A stretch of 64,000 nucleotides of DNA from Hymenopus coronatus (taxonomy: Eukaryota; Arthropoda; Insecta; Mantodea; Hymenopodidae): positions 95,958,501 to 96,022,500 of the forward strand of contig CM060883.1 in NCBI GenBank assembly GCA_030762935.1, written 5' to 3'. A model generated the notes under the pieces. The model did not search any database and was not told the DNA's origin. It was given only the letters and a program-made list of their open reading frames with translations. The position numbers and the translations under genes were made by a program. Shown in pieces: positions 57,582-64,000 of the stretch. Each line of letters starts with the position of its first letter. The stretch's first letter is position 1.

Positions 57582-60500
57582 ATGGATAAGTTCATTGATA
57601 AACGTAAACACCAGGACAGAGAAAGTGAAGTTGGCTCCCACTGCTTGCTTTACAGTTTCTCCTGGATCGTTGAATTCAACACACAAAGAAGCCAAATGAA
57701 GGAAAAGAACTTACCAGTACAATTACTTAGCATATGGATTTACGTGGAATAAGAACGAGGAAAACCCTGACCCTGTGTGCTTAGTTTGTAGAAAAACACT
57801 TAGTAACAAGACCAAGCAGCATCTTACAACAAAGCATCCTATGTATTTTTCACATATACTAAAGGGGGAGAAGAAAACATCTGTGCGAATGGTAAAGGTG
57901 ATGCTGCTCTTGGAAAGGAGATCATAGGACCTGCATATAAAGTTATACTTTCAACAACACAATCAGCTGCAGGATATCTGAAATGTCAACCATCAAGTGT
58001 GGAGAAAATAAAAACTGATAGAATATTTGCTTTGCAAGAACATGAGAGTGTCAATATTGCTGACAAACTGACACTCCTTGGTTTTATCAGATGTATTGAT
58101 GAGCAGTTTCTGTTCTCTAGACTACAACCATATGCCATTCTATTAATTCCTATCTCAATGACCAAGACCATTCATGGAAAGATTTGTATTATGTCAGATG
58201 GTGCACCATCTATGTCTGGGAAATTTAAAGGGTTTTACTGCCACAACTCTCAATGAAAATCCATCCATTGCTATAACTCACTGTTTTCTGCATTAGTTGT
58301 GAAAGCGTGTAATGAAGATTTTGCTTCAGTGTTTAATCAAGTTATGAAAATGGTGAACTACATGAAATCTTGAGGAGTTTTGAACAGTTATGTTGCGCAA
58401 CAGAACTTGTTGTACCACACAGAAGTTAAGGTGATTGTCGCAGGGTCGTGTATTGAACAGTTATGTTGTGCAACACATCCAGTACCACACAGAAGTTAAG
58501 GTGATTATCGCAGGGTCATGTATTGAGCAGTTATGTTGCGCAACACCTCGTTGTACCACACAGAAGTTAAGGTGATTATCGCAGGGTCATGTATTGAACA
58601 GTTATGTTGTGCAACACATCCAGTACCACACAGAAGTGAAGGTGATTATCGCAGGGTCATGTATTGAACAGTTATGTTGCACAACACATCCAGTACCACT
58701 TAGAAGTTAAGGTGATTGTCGCAGGGTCATGTATTGAACAGTTATGTTGCACAACACATCCAGTACCACTTAGAAGTTAAGGTGATTGTCGCAGGGTCAT
58801 GTATTGAACAGTTATGTTGCGCAACACATCCAGTACCACACAGAAGTTAAGGTGATTATCGCAGGGTCATGTATTGAACTGTTATGTTGCGCAACACCTC
58901 GTTGTACCACACAGAGGTTAAGGTGATTGTCGCAGGGTCGTGTATTGAACAGTTATATTGTGCAACACATCCAGTACCCCACAGAAGTTAAGGTGATTAT
59001 CGCAGGGTCGTGTATTGAACAGTTATGTTGTGCAACACCTCGTTGTACCACACAGAGGTTAAGGTGATTGTCGCAGGGTCGTGTATTGAACAGTTATGTT
59101 GTGCAACACATCCAGTACCACACAGAAGTTAAGATGATTATCGCAGGGTCATGTATTGAACAGTTATGTTGCGCAACACCTCGTTGTACCACACAGAGGT
59201 TAAGGTGATTGTCGCAGGGTCGTGTATTGAACAATTATGTTGTGCAACACATCCAGTACCACACAGAAGATAAGGTGATTGTCGCAGGGTCGTGTATTGA
59301 ACAGTTATGTTGTGCAACACATCCAGTACCACACAGAAGTTAAGGTGATTATTGCAGGGTCATGTATTGAACAGTTATGTTGCGCAACACCTCGTTGTAC
59401 CACACAGAAGTTAAGGTGATTATCGCAGGGTCTTGTATTGAACAGTTATGTTGCGCAACACCTCGTTGTACCACACAGAGGTTAAGGTGATTGTCGCAGG
59501 GTCGTGTATTGAACAGTTATATTGTGCAACACATCCAGTACCCCACAGAAGTTAAGGTGATTATCGCAGGGTCGTGTATTGAACAGTTATGTTGTGCAAC
59601 ACCTCGTTGTACCACACAGAGGTTAAGGTGATTGTCGCAGGGTCGTGTATTGAACAGTTATGTTGTGCAACACATCCAGTACCACACAGAAGTTAAGGTG
59701 ATTATCGCAGGGTCATGTATTGAACAGTTATGTTGCGCAACACCTCGTTGTACCACACAGAGGTTAAGGTGATTGTCGCAGGGTCGTGTATTGAACAATT
59801 ATGTTGTGCAACACATCCAGTACCACACAGAAGTTAAGGTGATTGTCGCAGGGTCATGTATTGAACAGTTATGCTGCATAACACCTCGTTGTACCACACA
59901 GAAGTTAAGGTGATTATCGCAGGGTCATGTATTGAACAGTTATGTTGCACAACACATCCAGTACCACACAGAAGTTAAGGTGATTATCGCAGGGTCATGC
60001 ATTGAACAGTTATGTTGCGCAACACCTCGTTGTACCACACAGAAGTTAAGGTGATTATCGCAGGGTCATGTATTGAACAGTTATGTTGCGCAACACATCC
60101 AGTACCACACAGAAGTTAAGGTGATTATCGCAGGGTCATGTATTGAACAGTTATGTTGCGCAACACATCCAGTACCACACAGAAGTTAAGGTGATTATCA
60201 CAGGGTCATGTATTGAACAGTTATGTTGCACAACCCATCCAGTACCACACAGAAGTTAAGGTGATTATCGCAGGGTCATGTATTGAACAGTTATGTTGCG
60301 CAACACATCCAGTACCACACAGAAGTTAAGGTGATTATCACAGGGTCATGTATTGAACAGTTATGTTGCGCAAAACCTCGTTGTGCCACACAGAAGTTAA
60401 GGTGATTATCGCAGGGTCATGTATTGAACAGTTATGTTGCGCAACACCTTGTTGTACCACACAGAGGTTAAGGTGATTGTCGCAGGGTCGTGTATTGAAC

Positions 60501-62801
60501 AGTTATGTTGTGCAACACCTCGTTGTACCACACAGAGGTTAAGGTGATTGTCGCAGGGTCATGTATTGAACAGTTATGTTGCGCAACACCTTGTTGTTTC
60601 ACACAGAAGTTAAGGTGATTATCGCAGGGTCATGTATTGAACAGTTATGCTGCGCAACACATCCAGTACCACACAGAAGTTAAGGTGATTATCACAGGTT
60701 CATGTATTGAACAGTTATGTTGCGCAACACCTCGTTGTACCACACAGAAGTTAAGGTGATTGTCGCAGGGTCATGTATTGAACAGTTATGTTGCGCAACA
60801 CCTTGTTGTTTCACACAGAAGTTAAGGTGATTATCGCAGGGTCATGTATTGAACAGTTATGTTGCGCAACACATCCAGTACCACACAGAAGTTAAGGTGA
60901 TTATCGCAGGGTCATGTATTGAACAGTTATGTTGCGCAACACATCCAGTACCACACAGAAGTTAAGGTGATTATCGCAGGTTCATGTATTGAACAGTTAT
61001 GTTGCGCAACACCTTGTTGTACCACACAGAAGTTAAGGTGATTATCGCAGGGTCATGTATTGAACAGTTATGTTGCGCAACACATCCAGTACCACACAGA
61101 AGTTAAGGTGATTATCGCAGGGTCATGTATTGAACAGTTATGTTGCGCAACACATCCAGTACCACACAGAAGTTAAGGTGATTATCGCAGGGTCATGTAT
61201 TGAACAGTTATGCTGCGCAACACCTCGTTGTACCACACAGAAGTTAAGGTGATTATCGCAGGGTCATGTATTGAACAGTTATGTTGCACAACACATCCAG
61301 TACCACACAGAAGTTAAGGTGATTATCGCAGGGTCATGCATTGAACAGTTATGTTGCGCAACACATTCAGTACCACACAGAACTTAAGGTGATTATCGCA
61401 GGGTCATGTATTGAACAGTTATGTTGTGCAACACATCCAGTACCACACAGAAGTTAAGGTGATTAACGCAGGGTCATGTATTGAACAGTTATGTTGTGCA
61501 ACACATCCAGTACCACACAGAAGTTAAGGTGATTATCGCAGGGTCATGTATTGAACAGTTATGTTGCGCAACACCTCGTTGTACCACACAAAAGTTAAGG
61601 TGATTATCGCAAGGTCATGTATTGAACAGTTATGTTGCGCAACACATCCAATACCACACAGAAGTTAAGGTGATTATCGCAGGGTCATGTATTGAACAGT
61701 TATGTTGTGCAACACATCCAGTACCACACAGAAGTTAAGGTGATTATCGCAGGGTCATGTATTGAACAGTTATGTTGCGCAACACATCCAGTACCACACA
61801 GAAGTTAAGGTGATTATCGCAGGGTCATGTATTGAACAGTTATGTTGCGCAACACCTTGTTGTACCACACAGAAGTTAAGGTGATTATTGCAGGGTCATG
61901 TATTGAACAGTTATGTTGCACCACACATCCAGTACCACACAGAAGTTAAGGTGATTATCGCAGGGTCATGTATTGAACAGTTATGTTGCGCAACACATCC
62001 AGTACCACACAGAAGTTAAGGTGATTATCGCAGGGTCGAGTATTGAACAGTTATGTTGCGCAACACATCCAGTACCACACAGAGGTTAAGGTGATTATCG
62101 CAGGGTCGAGTATTGAACCAGTTACGCCAACTTAAGAGTAGGTGAAAACTTTTTTTAAGGATGAAAGAAACTCAAGACACATTTCATGAGCTGTTAGTGA
62201 GTGATTCTTGATGTTTGGAACTGTCATACCTGGCAGATATTTTTCATAAGCTCAGTCAACTGAATGTTTCAATTCAGGGTCAACAGGAAACAATAATTTT
62301 CTCAGCCAATAAAATGAAATATTTTATAAGAAAACTTAGTTCTTGGAGGTCTGCAGTTCAGAAAGGAAATCTGTTGAACTTTCCAACTCTTCTTAATCTG
62401 GCAGGAGTAAAAAATCTGGGTAAGCTGAAAGACCGCATTTGTGACTACTTATCAAAATTGCAAGATGCGATAAATATGTACTTTCCACCATATATCTCAA
62501 CTGGGTTGTCTCATCATGTGATTTTGTAGATAGTGCAGAGGAAATAGATTTCACTGCTTGCAAACGATGAATTTATTGGTCTTTGCACTGATTCCGCAAA
62601 GTTAAGTTGACCAGAGTGAGGTGTTGGCTTCAACGAAAAGAGGAGTATCCTAATCTAATGAAGAAAGCAATTAACACAACATATTATCTATGTGAGCACG
62701 CCTTCTCTGCTATGGTGGCAATAAAATCCAAAGTAACAAATGGACTGAATAACCTTGAGATGTTTCAGTGTAAGGCCCAATATTATGTATCTGTGCTCTA
62801 A
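57582..62801 (+). pseudogene. hAT transposase (BED-finger, ZBED5-like), interrupted
   Basis: The N-terminal part starts MDKFIDKRKHQDRESEV (ATG 57582). With frame changes come PVCLVCRKTLSNKT-type zinc-finger cysteines and HLTTKHP (the paired histidines) near 57760-57840, then KVILSTTQSAAGYL-like and SVNIADKLTLLGF. Next are SMTKTIHGKICIMSDGAPSM ('xxTDGAPxMxG', a catalytic-core region), CHNSQ, and VFNQVMKMVNYMKS. Just before the array it reads LLYHTEVKVIVAG, equivalent to 'LLxHTEVRWLSRG'. After the array: CLELSYLADIFHKLSQLNVS, IQGQQETIIFSANKMKYFIR, FPTLLNL and finally TTYYLCEHAFSAMVAIKSKV ('xYxCExxFSxMxxIKTKxRNxL', the hAT dimerisation end). Stops and frameshifts are frequent. Confidence 0.85.
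58382..62114 (+). repeat. Tandem array, about 53 units of 70-71 bp, derived from hAT coding DNA
   Basis: The unit begins GAACAGTTATGTTGCGCAAC and ends GCAGGGTCATGTATT. Two main types alternate irregularly: one with ACATCCAGTACC (70 bp) and one with ACCTCGTTGTACC (71 bp). The first unit (58382-58454, 73 bp) keeps the longer CAGAACTTGTTGTACC. It reads in frame with the upstream transposase as the HTEV-containing segment, so the array was seeded from that gene. Units differ by a few substitutions, and some short runs of neighbouring units look alike. The period is not a multiple of three, so the array cannot encode a long repeat protein. No spacers, so it is not CRISPR. Confidence 0.95.
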
Positions 62802-62811
62802 GCATTGAAAC

Positions 62812-63371
62812 ATTATTAATATAACAATTAATTCTAACAATTTTTCACTTATCTTTTTGAAATCCAAGGACTAGTTTCACAATAAAATGGTCTATTGCAT
62901 CATCAGCTCAATTCTTTTGAGCTTGTTTACTTACATTGTTATGGTTACTGCTACTAAGTGGATTGTGTACAAAGCCATTGCTAATTACTGCAATCAAAAC
63001 AAATTTGGTTAGAGAATCAAGTATTTAATGATGAAATAAATCCACTGTTAAATTATTAAAACACTTAAATGGACCCATAGATTTCTGGTTGTGAGAAAAT
63101 ATTCATATTAAAGAATAAAAATCATGCAATGAATTTAATTGATTCTCTAACCAAATTTGTTTTGATTGTAGTAGTTAGCAATGGTTAGAACACATTCCAC
63201 TTAGTAGCAGTAACCATAACAATGTAAGTAATCAAAATCAAAAAGACATTGAGCTGACGATGCAATAGATCATTTTATTGTGAAATTAGTCCTTGGATTT
63301 CAAAAAGATAAGTGGAGAATTGTTGCAACTATTAATTGTTATATTAATATTTGTGTTACTGCACTGTTACT
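62812..63371. repeat. Foldback element, copy 2 (about 210-bp arms)
   Basis: The left arm (62812 to about 63025) and right arm (about 63148 to 63371) are inverted copies of each other. They share ATTAATATAAC, CACTTATCTTTTTGAAATCC, GTTATGGTTACTGCTACTAA and TTTGGTTAGAGAATCAA, with a loop of about 120 bp. The outer 100 bp of the arms match the foldback at 51293-51555. It lies directly after the hAT coding end. Confidence 0.85.
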
Positions 63372-63538
63372 AGCTTGAAACAGTATTTTTGTTTCCATAT
63401 GCCAACATTTTTTTTTTTTTTTTTGAGAGCTCACGTGGGTGTATTTGTGAACTTTCATTCTTGCTGTGGGCTTCTTAGGTCACCTGTTTTGGTGCTAGCT
63501 TCTTTTTGGGCTTGGTTTCTGCCTCGAGAGCTCTCCTG

Positions 63539-63543
<5 letters not shown>
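63372..63543. other. No recognisable feature
   Basis: Contains a T-run of about 16 at 63409-63424. No gene. Confidence 0.5.

Positions 63544-63618
<75 letters not shown>
63544..63618. repeat. GA microsatellite
   Basis: About 37 uninterrupted GA units. Open frames across it on either strand are low-complexity artefacts. Confidence 0.95.
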
Positions 63619-63623
<5 letters not shown>

Positions 63624-64000
63624 GGCCTGCAGTGTGAGTTTCGCCTTGGAGCAACGTGGCTTTGTAACTGCTGTATCGGGTAACAGGATTGGGGGTTGCA
63701 TAAAATTCTTGGAAGTTAAGAGCCACCACTTGGCACCTATTCATTAAATTACTGTGAGCTTTTGGCATTCCAGGCTTTCCTTCCTTTCTTTGAATCATTT
63801 AGTCTACATGGTTTTAATTTCAAACATAATGCAGAGGTTTTTGCTTGGGTGATCTTTTCAGGTGATTGGGGAAATCTGGTAAGTTTCTATTGTTCCAGGG
63901 TAGTAGCTTTCTTTTGTAAAGTTTCCGACATAAGTTGATTTTATGAGGAATCAAATGGGGATGGTGTAATTGTATGAACTAGATGGCCAATGGGTTTGCT
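63619..64000. other. No recognisable feature
   Basis: Nothing recognised to the window edge. It lies upstream of the known uS2m exon and is presumably intronic. Confidence 0.4.

Larger units (their letters stand above)
57316..62801 (+). mobile_element. hAT element relic split by a satellite array
   Basis: The left end may be CACTGGTTCCCAA at 57316, resembling the CAGNGGTTCCCAA-type ends of many hAT elements. No matching right end was found: the sequence after 62801 is a foldback element. Inside is a BED-finger hAT transposase gene in two parts separated by a 3.7-kb tandem array. Confidence 0.6.

Noticed and set aside
59138..59332. Open frame coding a repeated peptide across the satellite
   Set aside because: The unit length is not a multiple of three and neighbouring units break the frame; it is a by-product of the repeat.
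58382..62114. CRISPR-like appearance of the 70-bp repeats
   Set aside because: The units are contiguous with no unique spacers, no cas genes are present, and the host is eukaryotic.
62790..62801. CTCTAAGC after the hAT stop as the partner of CTCTAAAG before 57316 (8-bp target duplication)
   Set aside because: It overlaps the stop codon of the transposase frame, differs at two positions, and no right terminal repeat precedes it. Probably chance.
63351..63798. Open frames on both strands over the GA tract (Arg-Glu or Leu-Ser repeats)
   Set aside because: Translation of a microsatellite with no conserved sequence on either side.

Overview
This window is AT-rich eukaryotic (animal, most likely arthropod) nuclear DNA. 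It is packed with broken, nested transposable elements and holds little host gene sequence. The clearest host gene is mitochondrial ribosomal protein S2 (uS2m) on the minus strand. Two of its exons are visible (56824-57145 and 40115-40427), joined by phase-matched splice sites across an intron of about 16.4 kb. The 5' exons are probably beyond the right edge. No bacterial-style operons, CRISPR arrays or credible functional tRNA/rRNA genes are present. The animal assignment rests on GT-AG introns, uS2m, mariner, PIF/Harbinger, hAT, Helitron and MULE elements, LINE and Ty3/gypsy pol relics and a tRNA-derived SINE. The arthropod assignment is inference.

Layout. 1-9.7 kb: copies of an unclassified palindrome-bearing repeat, a hAT-like relic split by a THAP-domain relic, and a MULE transposase relic with a SWIM zinc finger. 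10.9-12.3 kb: a complete but frameshifted mariner with matching terminal inverted repeats and TA duplications. 14.4-22.5 kb: a less AT-rich block of LINE and gypsy relics, preceded by one unexplained candidate exon. 22.5-24.2 kb: a decayed multicopy gene of unnamed transposon type. 26.4-32.4 kb: a protein-primed B-family DNA polymerase relic of Polinton/Maverick type, interrupted by a SINE with an 11-bp target duplication and by a Helitron carrying helicase remnants. 33.6-34.2 kb: a small two-exon gene. 36-38 kb: a deleted mariner, a Mutator-like fragment and a pogo-type DDE fragment.

The uS2m intron (40.4-56.8 kb) contains a mariner relic hit by a full-length 7,279-bp PIF/Harbinger element. 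That element has matching termini, TAA target duplications, an apparently intact two-exon transposase and a convergent multi-exon Myb-like partner gene. Further right are a gypsy relic, a hAT relic, a foldback element, a LINE with the inversion layout expected of twin priming, and a 113-bp tandem array lying inside a transposon coding relic. Upstream of the uS2m exon (57.3-62.8 kb) a hAT relic is split by a 3.7-kb array of about 53 units of 70-71 bp. The unit appears to be a copy of the hAT gene's own coding segment.

The most unusual theme is that two tandem arrays appear to have been born from transposase coding sequence. The second is a dispersed repeat family with a large terminal palindrome whose end module occurs in both orientations.
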